Shown: positions 1-8,732 of the stretch, piece by piece
Layout of the letters: each line of letters begins with the position of its first letter
Numbering within the stretch: the stretch's first letter is position 1
Source of the DNA: JAXLRU01 sp046330935
GTDB taxonomy: Bacteria > Actinomycetota > Actinomycetes > Actinomycetales > Kineosporiaceae
Reading direction: 5' to 3'
NCBI GenBank assembly: GCA_046330935.1
Contig: JAXLRU010000003.1
Location: 248,001 to 312,000 of the forward strand
DNA: 64,000 nt
Program-made: the position numbers and the translations under genes
The notes under the pieces: model-generated
What the model saw: the letters and a program-made list of their open reading frames with translations, nothing else
The model's database searches: none
Told to the model about the DNA's origin: nothing

Positions 1-1446
1 TACGCCGACCGCTCGCTGGCCTCCAAGGTCGGCTCCGCCGCCCACAAGGCGCTCGCCCGCGAGGCCGTCCGCCAGTCGCAGGTGCTGCTGAAGAACAGCG
101 GTGGCGTCCTGCCGCTCAAGCGCGGCGGCAAGATCTTCGTCGCGGGCAAGAACGCCGACGACATCGGCAACCAGGCCGGCGGCTGGACCATCACGTGGCA
201 GGGGCGCAGCGGCGCCACCACCGCGGGCACGACCATTCTCCAGGGCATCAAGGACGTCGCGGGCTCCGGCACCACCGTCACGTACTCCCGTGACGGCTCC
301 GGCATCGACTCCAGCTACGGTGTCGCCGTCGCCGTCGTCGGGGAGACCCCCTACGCCGAGGGCGAGGGCGACCGTCCGACCACCATGGGCCTGGACAGCA
401 CCGACCTCGCGACGCTGGCCAAGCTCAAGTCCGCGGGCGTTCCCGTGGTGACCGTGCTCGTCTCGGGCCGCCCGCTGGACATCGCCGCGCAGCTGCCGGA
501 CATGAACGCCCTCGTCGCCTCGTGGCTGCCGGGCACCGAGGGCGCCGGCGTGGCCGACGTCCTGTTCGGCGACTCCCCCTTCACCGGCGTCCTGCCCGTC
601 ACCTGGCCCACCAGCGTCTCCCAGGAGCCGATCAACGTGGGCGACGGCAAGAAGGGCCTGTTCGACTTCGGGTTCGGCCTGGCCACCGACGGATCGGTGA
701 TCACCCCCTCGCCGAGCCCGACGCCGACGACGACCACCACCACCACGAAGACGTCGACCACGAAGACCAGGACGACGAAGACCAAGTCGAGCAAGTGCAA
801 GTCGAAGAAGTGCTCCACCAAGAAGCCCACGACGACGATCAAGACCTCGGCGTGCGTGGCCAGCAACGTGGAGCTGACCGGGACCGGTGACACCTGGGCG
901 ACCTTCCGCGCCCCCGGGTCCACCTGCATCCCGCAGGCGATCTTCCAGTTCTCGGTCTACGCGTCGAAGAAGGACGCCGCCAACCAGAAGAACGCCGTCT
1001 GGTCGGGCCAGGTCACGCGCTCCTCGCCCACCGTGCAGGTCACCGGCCTCAAGCCGAAGAGCAAGTACTGGTGGCGGACCTCCCCGAACGCGCCCGTCGC
1101 CGGGCCGCTCACGACCAAGATCCGGGTGGACGCCGTCCCCGCGGCGGCGCTCGGCGAGGGCGTGGCCTGCGCGGCCTCCCTGCAGGTCGTCGACCGGTGG
1201 GCCGGCGGGTACCGCGCCGCCCTCACCGTGACGGCGGGTCGCTCGGGCGCGCCGTCCTGGTCGGTGTCCTGGCTGCCCGGCACCGGAACGTCGGTGCTGC
1301 AGGCGGGCGGGGCGGCCCTGCCCTCGGGCGGCACCGCCGTGGTCGGCGGGAGCCGGCTGCGGGCCGGGGCGAGCACCACGCTCACGGTCACCGGGTCGGC
1401 CACGGGCGAGCTCGTCCAGCCGGTCCTGGGCTGCACCGCGGGCTGA
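1..1446 (+). CDS. Secreted GH3 beta-glycosidase, C-terminal part (5' end outside window)
   Basis: The frame is open from the window edge, so the catalytic N-terminal barrel is missing. What remains starts in the second GH3 domain: a REAVRQSQVLLKN block followed by GGVLPL and the VAGKNAD stretch, then VVGETPYAEGEGDR and LVSGRPL, typical of exo-acting beta-glucan glucohydrolases. After about residue 235 of the visible part comes a Thr/Pro/Lys-rich linker with a Cys-rich patch (SKCKSKKC), then a fibronectin-III-like segment (VTGLKPKSKYWWR) and a final C...C module resembling a family 2 carbohydrate-binding domain, but with few of the usual surface Trp residues. It probably acts outside the cell on beta-glucans or oligosaccharides. 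The exact substrate cannot be set without the N-terminus. Confidence 0.88.
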   Translation, partial: YADRSLASKVGSAAHKALAREAVRQSQVLLKNSGGVLPLKRGGKIFVAGKNADDIGNQAGGWTITWQGRSGATTAGTTILQGIKDVAGSGTTVTYSRDGSGIDSSYGVAVAVVGETPYAEGEGDRPTTMGLDSTDLATLAKLKSAGVPVVTVLVSGRPLDIAAQLPDMNALVASWLPGTEGAGVADVLFGDSPFTGVLPVTWPTSVSQEPINVGDGKKGLFDFGFGLATDGSVITPSPSPTPTTTTTTTKTSTTKTRTTKTKSSKCKSKKCSTKKPTTTIKTSACVASNVELTGTGDTWATFRAPGSTCIPQAIFQFSVYASKKDAANQKNAVWSGQVTRSSPTVQVTGLKPKSKYWWRTSPNAPVAGPLTTKIRVDAVPAAALGEGVACAASLQVVDRWAGGYRAALTVTAGRSGAPSWSVSWLPGTGTSVLQAGGAALPSGGTAVVGGSRLRAGASTTLTVTGSATGELVQPVLGCTAG

Positions 1447-1605
1447 GAACCCCGCACGTCGAGGCCGGTGTCCGGCGCGGTTTCCCGCGCCGGGCGCCGG
1501 CCTTCGCCGTCTCACCCCGGGCGCCGGCCCTCGCCGACCCCCGCTCCCCTCCGGACGGCGCCGCCTCGCGCTGCCGCTGCCCGACGGCGCGCTTACGGTG
1601 CGCTC

Positions 1606-2430
1606 ATGGACCTCGGACTCGGCGACAGCGTCGCGATCGTCACCGGCGCGGACTCGGGCATCGGCCTGGCCACCGCCACGGAACTGGCCCGGGCGGGCGC
1701 GCACGTGGCGCTCACCGACGTCGACGCCGACCGGCTGGGCGAGGCCGCGTCCCGGCTGGCCGGCGACGCCGGTCTCACCCCGGCGGACGCCGAGCGGCGC
1801 CTGCTGACCGTCGCGGCCGACCTCACCCGCGACGCCGACGTCGCCGCGCTGCTCGAGGCCGTCCGTGGCGCGTGGGGCGAGGCCGGCGTCCTGGTCCATG
1901 CGGCGGGGATCACCGGCGCCACGGGGGACTTCCTCGACGTCGACCTCGACGGCTGGCGGAGCACCTTCGAGACCGACCTGTTCGCGGCGGTGCGCGTGGT
2001 GCGCGCCGTCCTGCCGGGCATGCGCGCGGCTCGCGGGGGCCGGATCGTCCTGCTCAGCTCGGAGGACGCCGCCCAGCCCTACCCCGACGAGCTGCCCTAC
2101 TGCGCGGCCAAGGCCGGGATCAACGCGCTCGTGAAGGGCCTGTCGAAGGCGTACGCGGCCGACGGCGTCCTCGTCAACGCCGTCGCCCCCGCCTTCGTCG
2201 AGACACCGATGACGGACGCGATGATGCGGGACCGCTCGGCGCAGCGGGGGGAGAGTTTCGAGGAGGCCGTCGCGAGCTTCCTCGCCGAGGAGCGGCCGTC
2301 GCTGGTCCTGCGCCGGCGCGGCCGGCCCGAGGAGGTCGCCGCGGTGATCGCCTTCCTGTGCAGCGCGCGGGCGTCGTTCGTGACGGGCAGCGTCTACCGC
2401 GTGGACGGCGGGTCCGTCGCCGCCGTCTGA
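1606..2430 (+). CDS. SDR family NAD(P)-dependent oxidoreductase
   Basis: A 274-residue classical short-chain dehydrogenase/reductase. The N-terminus carries the Rossmann glycine motif TGADSGIG, an LVHAAGITG segment stands where the NAG motif lies, and the catalytic YxxxK is present as YCAAK with the preceding serine in LLSSED. The C-terminal VTGSVYRVDGG block is typical of the family. I chose the ATG at 1606 because the protein then begins right before the first beta strand; an in-frame upstream start at 1468 would add an Arg/Pro-rich tail unlike the family. The mRNA may be nearly leaderless. Its 3' end overlaps the convergent DUF3180 gene by 37 bp. The substrate is unknown. Confidence 0.9.
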   Translation: MDLGLGDSVAIVTGADSGIGLATATELARAGAHVALTDVDADRLGEAASRLAGDAGLTPADAERRLLTVAADLTRDADVAALLEAVRGAWGEAGVLVHAAGITGATGDFLDVDLDGWRSTFETDLFAAVRVVRAVLPGMRAARGGRIVLLSSEDAAQPYPDELPYCAAKAGINALVKGLSKAYAADGVLVNAVAPAFVETPMTDAMMRDRSAQRGESFEEAVASFLAEERPSLVLRRRGRPEEVAAVIAFLCSARASFVTGSVYRVDGGSVAAV

Positions 2431-2924
2431 CCGCCCTCGCCCATGCCGCCGGGCTCGTCGGGGGGCACCCGGCACCAGCGCTGGACGAGCAGTCCGGACA
2501 GGCTCAGCAGCAGCGACACCCCGGCGGCGGCCAGGGTCCACAGCAGTCGCCCGCCGCGCCCGGCAGGGACGTCGGCGAACTCCGCGAGCGACTGCCCCGT
2601 GTACCAGCCGGCCAGGATGGCGCCGGCGTGGGCGGAGGCGACCGCCAGGGTGAAGGTGCGCGCCGCCGTGAGCGGGTCGAGCTCGCGGCGCTGCACGGGC
2701 GTGCCCGCGGCGAGCTGCTGGCCCTGCCGCACCCACCGCCTCACCTGCCATCCGGCCACCAGCAGGACCCCGGCGGCGACGGCGAGCACGCCGGCCACCG
2801 ACCACGGCACCGGCGGCGGGTGCTCCCCGGCGCGGATCCACGCCACGAGCACCGCCCAGGACCCGGCGGCCCCGATCAGGCCCAGCGTGAGCAGGCGGGC
2901 CGGGCGCGCCGGCGACTGCCTCAC
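2394..2924 (-). CDS. DUF3180 family membrane protein
   Basis: A 176-residue protein with four predicted membrane segments: near residues 12-30 (LLTLGLIGAAGSWAVLVAW), 41-60, 95-110 and 128-145. It is the last gene of the folate run, and proteins of this type regularly follow folK in actinobacteria, which is the main reason for the DUF3180 call. The GTG start overlaps the folK stop (GTGA), so translation is probably coupled. The function is unknown. Its stop codon lies inside the 3' end of the convergent SDR gene, so the two transcripts would be complementary there. Confidence 0.82.
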   Translation of the reverse strand: MRQSPARPARLLTLGLIGAAGSWAVLVAWIRAGEHPPPVPWSVAGVLAVAAGVLLVAGWQVRRWVRQGQQLAAGTPVQRRELDPLTAARTFTLAVASAHAGAILAGWYTGQSLAEFADVPAGRGGRLLWTLAAAGVSLLLSLSGLLVQRWCRVPPDEPGGMGEGGQTAATDPPSTR

Positions 2925-3484
2925 CCGCCGACCTCGAGCACGACGTCCTCCCTCAGCCTCAGGCCGGGGGCGTCCTCGGCCTTGGCCGCCAGCTTGCGCA
3001 CCTTCGCGCGCCGGCGCGAGCCGGGCAGCACCGCGTCGGGTTCGAGCAGCGCCCACGGGACGAGCACGAACGCCCGCTCGGCCGCGCGGGGGTGGGGCAG
3101 GGTGAGCACCGGCGTGGAGGCGACGATCTCGCCGTAGCTGACGATGTCGACATCGAGGGTGCGCGGGCCCCAGCGCACGATCCGGGCCCGGCCGTGCTCG
3201 GCCTCGACCTCCTGGCAGGCCGCGAGCAGGGCCAGGGGGGACAGGCGCGTCCGCGCGATCGCCACCGCGTTGAGGTAGTCGGGCTGCTCGGGGCCGCCCA
3301 CCGGCGAGGTCTCGAACACCGGGGACACCGCCTCCAGGTGCAGGCCCTCGTAGGCCGCGAGCGAGTCCAGCGCCGACTGCAGCGTGGCCTCGCGTTCGCC
3401 GAGGTTGGCGCCGAGGGCGAGGACGGCGCGCACCGGCGCCGTGGGTTCCTCGTCCAGGCGCATGCCGCCCAGGAGCACGGTCAT
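2921..3484 (-). CDS. folK: 2-amino-4-hydroxy-6-hydroxymethyldihydropteridine diphosphokinase
   Basis: HPPK transfers pyrophosphate from ATP to 6-hydroxymethyl-7,8-dihydropterin in folate synthesis. The 187-residue protein shows the family marks in order: LALGANLGERE near the N-terminus, VSPVFETSPVGG, the DYLNAV pterin-binding loop, the RWGPRTLDVDI signature with the Mg-binding Asp pair, and LPHPRAAERAFVLVPW. The start ATG overlaps the folB stop (ATGA), and its own stop overlaps the DUF3180 start. The last 25 or so residues (RAKVRKLAAKAED onward) extend past the core fold. Confidence 0.97.
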   Translation of the reverse strand: MTVLLGGMRLDEEPTAPVRAVLALGANLGEREATLQSALDSLAAYEGLHLEAVSPVFETSPVGGPEQPDYLNAVAIARTRLSPLALLAACQEVEAEHGRARIVRWGPRTLDVDIVSYGEIVASTPVLTLPHPRAAERAFVLVPWALLEPDAVLPGSRRRAKVRKLAAKAEDAPGLRLREDVVLEVGG

Positions 3485-3924
3485 CGCGGGTCCTCCTCCG
3501 ACGGGCCGCTCGACGGCGGCGCGGGCTGGGGCACGGGCTGGGGCTGCGCCCCGGGATCGCCGGGGGTGCGCACGATCGTCACGGCGACGTCGTGGAACTC
3601 CTCGGCGATGGGGGCCTGGGGCTTGTGCACGGTCACCTCGACGCGCTCGACGCCCGCGGGCCGCAGGCAGACCAGCGCGATCCGCTCGGCGAGGGTCTCG
3701 ATCAGGTCGACCGGCTCCCCGCGGACGACGGCGGCGACGTCCGCGGCGAGGCCGCCGTAGTCGACGGTGTCGGCGAGGTCGTCGCTGCGCGCGGCGGGCC
3801 GGGTGTCGACGTGCAGGACGACGTCGACGACGAAGTCCTGGCCGTCGCGGCGCTCGTGGTCGAAGACGCCGTGGAAGCCCCGGACCCGCAGCCCGCGCAG
3901 CGCGATGGTGTCGGTGGCGCTCAT
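3481..3924 (-). CDS. folB: Dihydroneopterin aldolase
   Basis: FolB cleaves 7,8-dihydroneopterin to 6-hydroxymethyl-dihydropterin and glycolaldehyde. The 147-residue protein has the short FolB pattern: LRGLRVRGFHGVFDHERRDGQDF with the active-site Tyr/His region, VDYGGLA, IETLAERIA with the pterin-binding Glu, and VTVHKPQAPI. A Pro/Gln/Ser-rich tail of about 25 residues (QPQPVPQPAPPSSG) follows the domain and looks dispensable. The ATG start overlaps the folP stop, and the stop overlaps the folK start, so folP-folB-folK form a translationally coupled block. Confidence 0.96.
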   Translation of the reverse strand: MSATDTIALRGLRVRGFHGVFDHERRDGQDFVVDVVLHVDTRPAARSDDLADTVDYGGLAADVAAVVRGEPVDLIETLAERIALVCLRPAGVERVEVTVHKPQAPIAEEFHDVAVTIVRTPGDPGAQPQPVPQPAPPSSGPSEEDPR

Positions 3925-4802
3925 GCGCTCACCTGCTGCGCTCGCGCCTCGTGGACGGCGCGGACCACGCGCACGGCGTCGGCGGAGGCGGCGACGTCGT
4001 GCACCCGCACGGCCCAGGCACCGCCCAGTGCGGCCAGCGTCGTCGTCGCGGCGGTGGCGGCGTCCCGCTCCCCCACCGGGCGGGGCGCGCCGTCCGCGCC
4101 CGCCAGCAGGGACCCGAGGAACCGCTTGCGGGAGGCGCCCACGAGCACCGGCCGGCCCAGGGTGAGCGGGCCCTGCCCGCGCCCGATGGCCTCCAGCAAC
4201 CGCCAGTTGTGCCCGGCGTCCTTGGCGAACCCCAGGCCCGGGTCGAGGACCACCCGCTCGCGCGCCAGCCCGGCGTCCTCCAGGGCGTCCAGCCGCACGG
4301 ACAGCTCGGTGGTGACGTCGGCGACGACGTCGTCGTACGTGGCGAGATCCCCCATGCGGTCGGCGTGCCCGCGCCAGTGCATGGCGACGTAGGCGGCACC
4401 AGACGCGGCGACGGCCGCGGGCATCCGCGGGTCGGCGAGACCGCCGCTGACGTCGTTGACGAGACAGGCGCCGGCGTCGACGGCGGCCCGTGCCACCTCG
4501 GGGCGCATGGTGTCGACGCTCACCGCCACCCCCTCCCGGCACAGGGCCGTGACGACGGGCAGGACGCGGCGCCGTTCCTCGGCCTCGTCGACCCGGCGCG
4601 CCCCGGGGCGGGTGGACTCCCCGCCGACGTCGAGGAGGTCGGCGCCCTGCTCGACGAGGGCCAGGCCGTGCGCGACGGCGGCCGCGGCGTCCAGCCACAG
4701 CCCGCCGTCGCTGAAGGAGTCGGGGGTCACGTTGACGACGCCCATCACCAGGCACCGGGAGGGTGCGGCGAGGGCGGCGGGCAGGCCCGCGACGACGTCC
4801 AC
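3921..4802 (-). CDS. folP: Dihydropteroate synthase
   Basis: FolP joins 6-hydroxymethyl-dihydropterin pyrophosphate with p-aminobenzoate; it is the sulfonamide target. The 293-residue protein has MGVVNVTPDSFSDGG (first signature), DVGGESTRPGA (second), SVDTMRPEVARAA, LVNDVSGG, VLDPGLGFAKD, LVGASRKRFLG and the closing VRVHDV motif, all intact. The start is GTG at 4802. It sits 55 bp downstream of a small membrane-protein gene and is coupled by ATGA to folB. Confidence 0.97.
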   Translation of the reverse strand: MDVVAGLPAALAAPSRCLVMGVVNVTPDSFSDGGLWLDAAAAVAHGLALVEQGADLLDVGGESTRPGARRVDEAEERRRVLPVVTALCREGVAVSVDTMRPEVARAAVDAGACLVNDVSGGLADPRMPAAVAASGAAYVAMHWRGHADRMGDLATYDDVVADVTTELSVRLDALEDAGLARERVVLDPGLGFAKDAGHNWRLLEAIGRGQGPLTLGRPVLVGASRKRFLGSLLAGADGAPRPVGERDAATAATTTLAALGGAWAVRVHDVAASADAVRVVRAVHEARAQQVSA

Positions 4803-4857
4803 GAGGCGTCACCCTAGCCGCAGGCCTGCGCGGGCGGGGGCCCCATCGTCCGTGGCG

Positions 4858-5085
4858 TCAGCGCTGCGCCGTGATGCTCGGCAGCGGGCGCGGCGATTCG
4901 GACGGGAAGCTGGACGAGACGGACGAGACGATGCCCTGGAGGACGACGATCGCGTACAGCACCGCGACGACCGCCAGCCCGACGGCGACGGCGGCGGCCG
5001 CCAGACCCGCCCTTCCCCCCTTGTCGAGATCCTCGATCCACCCCTCGGCCGTGACGACCCTGTCCCCCGTCGGTGCCCTGCGCAT
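4858..5085 (-). CDS. Small single-pass membrane protein in the folate run
   Basis: A 75-residue hypothetical protein. A clear Shine-Dalgarno stretch (GGGGAG) stands before the ATG at 5085, which is why I prefer this over an upstream in-frame ATG at 5121. A short acidic N-terminal part (TAEGWIEDLDKG) precedes one hydrophobic helix (LAAAAVAVGLAVVAVLYAIVVL) and a Ser/Pro tail. It is co-directional with folE upstream and folP downstream, so it is probably co-transcribed. I recognise no family. Confidence 0.7.
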   Translation of the reverse strand: MRRAPTGDRVVTAEGWIEDLDKGGRAGLAAAAVAVGLAVVAVLYAIVVLQGIVSSVSSSFPSESPRPLPSITAQR

Positions 5086-5357
5086 GGCTGCTCCCCTCCC
5101 CCACCGGCGCCCTCTCGGCACCGGTGCCCGATCGCGGCCCGCCGTCGGGGGCCGTCATCAGTAAGGACGCGAACAAGCCGCCCGATCGTGGCCTCGGCGA
5201 GGGCACGGTCGGGTAACGGTTTGCTGCTGGGGCGCCCCGGGATCACGAGCGGGTCACGCGGGCAACCGGGCCGGGCCAGATGAGCACGTTCCGTGAGCTG
5301 CGAGGCTCTGGACGGCCTCGGACCTCACGGACGCCGCTCAGCTGACCCGCAGGAGGC
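5086..5357. other. 272-bp gap between folE and the small membrane-protein gene
   Basis: No coding sequence with believable family content or ribosome-binding site was seen. On the minus strand it ends with the GGGGAG ribosome-binding site of the 4858-5085 gene. A secondary promoter for the folP-folB-folK section would fit here, but I cannot point to clear -35/-10 boxes. Confidence 0.4.
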
Positions 5358-5969
5358 TCAGTGGCCCCGGCCGAGGATGAGGCTGAGCGCCTCGGCGCGG
5401 GTGGCGGGATTGCGCAGCGCGCCCCGCACCGCGGAGGTGATCGTGCGCGACCCGGGCTTGCGCACCCCCCGCATCGACATGCACAGGTGCTCGCACTCCA
5501 TCACGACGATCACCCCGCGCGGCTGGAGGACCTCGACGAGGGCGTCGGCGACCTGGGTGGTGAGCCGCTCCTGCACCTGCGGGCGGCGCGCGTAGACGTC
5601 GACCAGCCGGGCGAGCTTGCTCAGCCCCGTGATCCGCCCGTCGGCCGCGGGGACGTACCCCACGTGCGCGACCCCGTGGAAGGGCACGAGGTGGTGCTCG
5701 CAGCAGGAGAACACCTCGATGTCCTTGACCAGGACCAGCTCGTCGTGGCCGAGGTCGAACGTCGTGCTGAGCACGTCGGCCGGCTCCTGCCAGAGCCCGC
5801 CGAACATCTCGGCGTAGGCGCGCGCCACCCGGGCGGGGGTGTTGCGCAGGCCGTCCCGGTCGGGGTCCTCGCCGATCGCCTCGAGGATCTCGCGGACGGC
5901 CCGCTCGACCCGGGGGGCGTCGTAGGGACGCCGCTCCTGGGCCGGCGGGACGTCGCGCAGCGGGGACAT
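5358..5969 (-). CDS. folE: GTP cyclohydrolase I
   Basis: FolE opens GTP to 7,8-dihydroneopterin triphosphate, the first folate step. The 203-residue protein has AVREILEAIGEDPDRDGLRNTPARVARAYAEM in full family form, the zinc/active-site segment FSCCEHHLVPFHGVAHVGY, GLSKLARLVDVYARRPQVQERLT, and ECEHLCMSMRGVRKPGS with the second Cys ligand. The start is unsure: adjacent GTG (5972) and ATG (5969) codons both fit, with no strong ribosome-binding site, and the frame stays open further upstream toward the ftsH stop at 6035. It follows ftsH in the same direction and is followed by a 272-bp gap before the small membrane gene. Confidence 0.95.
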   Translation of the reverse strand: MSPLRDVPPAQERRPYDAPRVERAVREILEAIGEDPDRDGLRNTPARVARAYAEMFGGLWQEPADVLSTTFDLGHDELVLVKDIEVFSCCEHHLVPFHGVAHVGYVPAADGRITGLSKLARLVDVYARRPQVQERLTTQVADALVEVLQPRGVIVVMECEHLCMSMRGVRKPGSRTITSAVRGALRNPATRAEALSLILGRGH

Positions 5970-6034
5970 CACCGGGTCGACGGCGCCCGCGGGCGAGGCG
6001 TCGTCGAGGTCGTGCGTGGTGGGGCCGTCGGGGT

Positions 6035-8038
6035 TCAGTGCTGCTCCCAGGCCTCGGATCCGACGCCCGCACCGGCGTGCCCGTTGGCGGAGCCGTTGGC
6101 CGATCCGTTGGCGGAGCCGTTGTCGGCCGCCTGCTCGGCGGGGGTGAGCACGGGCGGGATGTCGCTGACGGCGCGGCGGCTGCTGGACAGCCACACGGGC
6201 CGCTCGGGACGCTTGACGACGGCCTGGAAGATCTCGGCCAGCTCGTCCTTGTTCAGCGTCTCCTTCTCGAACAGCGCGACCACGAGGTCGTCGAGGACGC
6301 CGCGGTTCTCGACCAGGGCCTCCCACGCCTCGTCGTGGGCGGCCTCGATCAGGCGCCGGACCTCCTCGTCGACCACGCTGGCGACCTCTTCGGAGTAGTC
6401 GCGCTGGTGGCCGTAGTCACGGCCGAGGAAGACCTCGCCCTGCGACTGGCCCAGCTTGATCGCACCCACCCGCTCGGACATGCCGAACTGGGTGACCATG
6501 CGCCGGGCGAGGCTCGTGGCCTTCTCGATGTCGTTGCTCGCGCCCGTGGTGGGGTCGTGGAAGACGAGCTCCTCGGCGACGCGCCCGCCGAGGGCGTAGG
6601 CGAGCTGGTCGAGGATCTCGTTGCGGGTGGTGGAGTACTTGTCGTCGGTCGGCATCACCATCGTGTAGCCGAGCGCGCGACCGCGCGGGAGGATCGTCAC
6701 CTTGGTCACCGGGTCGGTGTGCCGCAGCGCCGCCGCGACGAGGGCGTGGCCGCCCTCGTGGTAGGCGGTGATCTTCTTCTCCTTCTCGTTCATGATCCGG
6801 GTGCGCTTCTGCGGCCCGGCCACGACGCGGTCGATCGCCTCGTCGAGGGCGCCGTCGTCGATCAGCGCGGCCCCGGCGCGGGCGGTCAGCAGGGCGGCCT
6901 CGTTGAGCACGTTCGCGAGGTCGGCGCCGGTGAAGCCGGGGGTGCGCCGCGCCACGGCCTCGAGGTCGACGTCGGCGGCCATCGGCTTGCCCTTGGCGTG
7001 CACCGACAGGATGTGGTGACGGCCCTTCATGTCGGGCGGCTCGACGGCGATCTGCCGGTCGAAGCGGCCCGGGCGCAGCAGCGCCGGGTCGAGGATGTCG
7101 GGCCGGTTGGTCGCCGCGATGAGGATGACGTTGGTCTTGACGTCGAAGCCGTCCATCTCGACCAGCAGCTGGTTGAGGGTCTGCTCGCGCTCGTCGTGAC
7201 CGCCACCGAGCCCGGCACCGCGGTGGCGGCCCACGGCGTCGATCTCGTCGACGAAGACGATGGCGGGCGCGTTCGCCTTGGCCTGCTCGAACAGGTCACG
7301 GACGCGGCTCGCCCCGACCCCGACGAACATCTCGACGAAGTCGGACCCGGAGATCGAGAAGAACGGGACGCCGGCCTCACCGGCCACCGCGCGGGCGAGC
7401 AGCGTCTTACCCGTACCGGGCGGCCCGTACAGCAGCACGCCCTTGGGGATCTTGGCGCCGACCGCCTGGAACTTGGCGGGCTCGGCGAGGAACTCCTTGA
7501 TCTCCTGGAGCTCCTCGACGGCCTCCTCTGCGCCGGCGACGTCGGCGAAGGTCACCTTGGGGGTGTCCTTGCTGACGAGCTTGGCGCGGGACTTGCCGAA
7601 CTGCATCACCCGCGAGCCGCCGCCCTGGCTCTGCATCATGAAGAACCAGAAGAAGCCGATGAGCAGCAGGATCGGCAGGAACGTGAACAGCAGGCTGGAC
7701 AGGATCGACGGGTTGGAGTGCCGGTCCTTGAAGCCCTTCGGGGGCAGGTTGTCGTTCAGCAGCTTGACGATGTCGTCGCCGCGGGCCGAGACCCACGTGG
7801 TGCGCACCTCGGAGCGCCCCTCGACCTTCACCCCCGAGTTCAGGGTCAGGTCGAGGGTCTGCCGGGAGTCGTCCATCTCGGCACTGGCGACCTTGCCGTC
7901 GCGGATCAGCTGCAGGGCCTCGGAGGTGTCGATCTCGGCCGCACCCGACGGGTTGAACACCCGCGCGGCGAGCAGCACCAGAGCGATCCCGACGACGATC
8001 CAGATGACGGGGCCGCGCAGCACTCGCTTGACGTTCAT
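6035..8038 (-). CDS. ftsH: ATP-dependent zinc metalloprotease FtsH
   Basis: FtsH is the membrane-anchored AAA+ protease that degrades damaged or regulatory membrane proteins. This 667-residue copy has TM1 at residues 9-27, a periplasmic-type domain, TM2 at about 115-134, Walker A GPPGTGKT at 205-212, Walker B VFVDEID at 261-267, the second-region-of-homology arginines in LRPGRFDRQI, and the HEGGH zinc site at 427-431. The C-terminus is a low-complexity tail with an (NGSA)n tetrapeptide repeat. It lies between hpt and folE on the same strand; the 138-bp upstream gap could hold its own promoter. Confidence 0.98.
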   Translation of the reverse strand: MNVKRVLRGPVIWIVVGIALVLLAARVFNPSGAAEIDTSEALQLIRDGKVASAEMDDSRQTLDLTLNSGVKVEGRSEVRTTWVSARGDDIVKLLNDNLPPKGFKDRHSNPSILSSLLFTFLPILLLIGFFWFFMMQSQGGGSRVMQFGKSRAKLVSKDTPKVTFADVAGAEEAVEELQEIKEFLAEPAKFQAVGAKIPKGVLLYGPPGTGKTLLARAVAGEAGVPFFSISGSDFVEMFVGVGASRVRDLFEQAKANAPAIVFVDEIDAVGRHRGAGLGGGHDEREQTLNQLLVEMDGFDVKTNVILIAATNRPDILDPALLRPGRFDRQIAVEPPDMKGRHHILSVHAKGKPMAADVDLEAVARRTPGFTGADLANVLNEAALLTARAGAALIDDGALDEAIDRVVAGPQKRTRIMNEKEKKITAYHEGGHALVAAALRHTDPVTKVTILPRGRALGYTMVMPTDDKYSTTRNEILDQLAYALGGRVAEELVFHDPTTGASNDIEKATSLARRMVTQFGMSERVGAIKLGQSQGEVFLGRDYGHQRDYSEEVASVVDEEVRRLIEAAHDEAWEALVENRGVLDDLVVALFEKETLNKDELAEIFQAVVKRPERPVWLSSSRRAVSDIPPVLTPAEQAADNGSANGSANGSANGHAGAGVGSEAWEQH
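6080..6123 (-). repeat. 12-bp tandem repeat in ftsH coding the NGSA tail
   Basis: The DNA repeats an imperfect 12-bp unit (GCCAACGGATCG/GCCAACGGCTCC) about 3.5 times, giving NGSANGSANGSANG near the FtsH C-terminus. The unit is a multiple of three, so copy-number change by slippage would keep the frame. Confidence 0.85.
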
Positions 8039-8176
8039 CGCTGGGGCGCCAGCCCCGTCCCTCCTGCTCGCCTACACCTGCTTCGACGGTACACCGGGCG
8101 GCACAGGGGCACCCGTCCGTGGCAGGGGGGTCGAACGACCCGACCGCGCAACGATCCCGGGGGCGGTGGTGTTCCG

Positions 8177-8731
8177 TCAGCCCTCGTAGACGTGCCGGGC
8201 CAGACGGCCGATCACCCGCAGGTTGCGGTAGCGCTCGGCGTAGTCGAGGCCGTAGCCCACGACGAAGTCGTTGGCGATGTCGAAGCCCACGTACCGGACG
8301 TCGAGCTCCACCTTCGCGGCCTCGGGCTTGCGCAGCAGCGCACACACCTCGACCGAGGCGGGCCCCCGGGAGCCGAGGTTGGCGACCAGCCAGGACAGGG
8401 TCAGGCCCGAGTCGATGATGTCCTCCACGATCAGGACGTGGCGGCCGGTGATGTCGCGGTCGAGGTCCTTGAGGATGCGGACGACGCCGGAGGACTTGGT
8501 GCCGGAGCCGTAGGAGGACACGGCCATCCAGTCCATGTCGACGTGCCGGTCCAGCGCGCGCGAGAGGTCGGCCATCACCATCAGCGCGCCCTTGAGGACG
8601 CCGACGAGCAGGAGGTCCTTGCCCTCGTAGTCCTTCTCGATGCGGGCGGCGAGGTCGGCGAGGACGGTCTGGATCGCCGCCTCGTCGTAGAGCACCTCGT
8701 CGAGGTCACTGGCCACCGCGTCGACGTCCAC
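8177..8731 (-). CDS. hpt: Hypoxanthine phosphoribosyltransferase
   Basis: Hpt salvages hypoxanthine (and often guanine) to nucleotides using PRPP. The 184-residue protein has the PRPP-binding loop VLIVEDIIDSGLTLSWL with the acidic pair, LLVGVLKGALMVMADLSRAL (PPi-loop region), SYGSGTKSSG (the flexible Ser-Tyr loop) and the purine-binding VGFDIANDFVVGYGLDYAERYRNL. Its GTG start lies one base after the tilS stop, so the two are probably translated from one mRNA, the usual actinobacterial tilS-hpt-ftsH arrangement. Confidence 0.97.
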   Translation of the reverse strand: MDVDAVASDLDEVLYDEAAIQTVLADLAARIEKDYEGKDLLLVGVLKGALMVMADLSRALDRHVDMDWMAVSSYGSGTKSSGVVRILKDLDRDITGRHVLIVEDIIDSGLTLSWLVANLGSRGPASVEVCALLRKPEAAKVELDVRYVGFDIANDFVVGYGLDYAERYRNLRVIGRLARHVYEG

Positions 8732-8732
8732 G

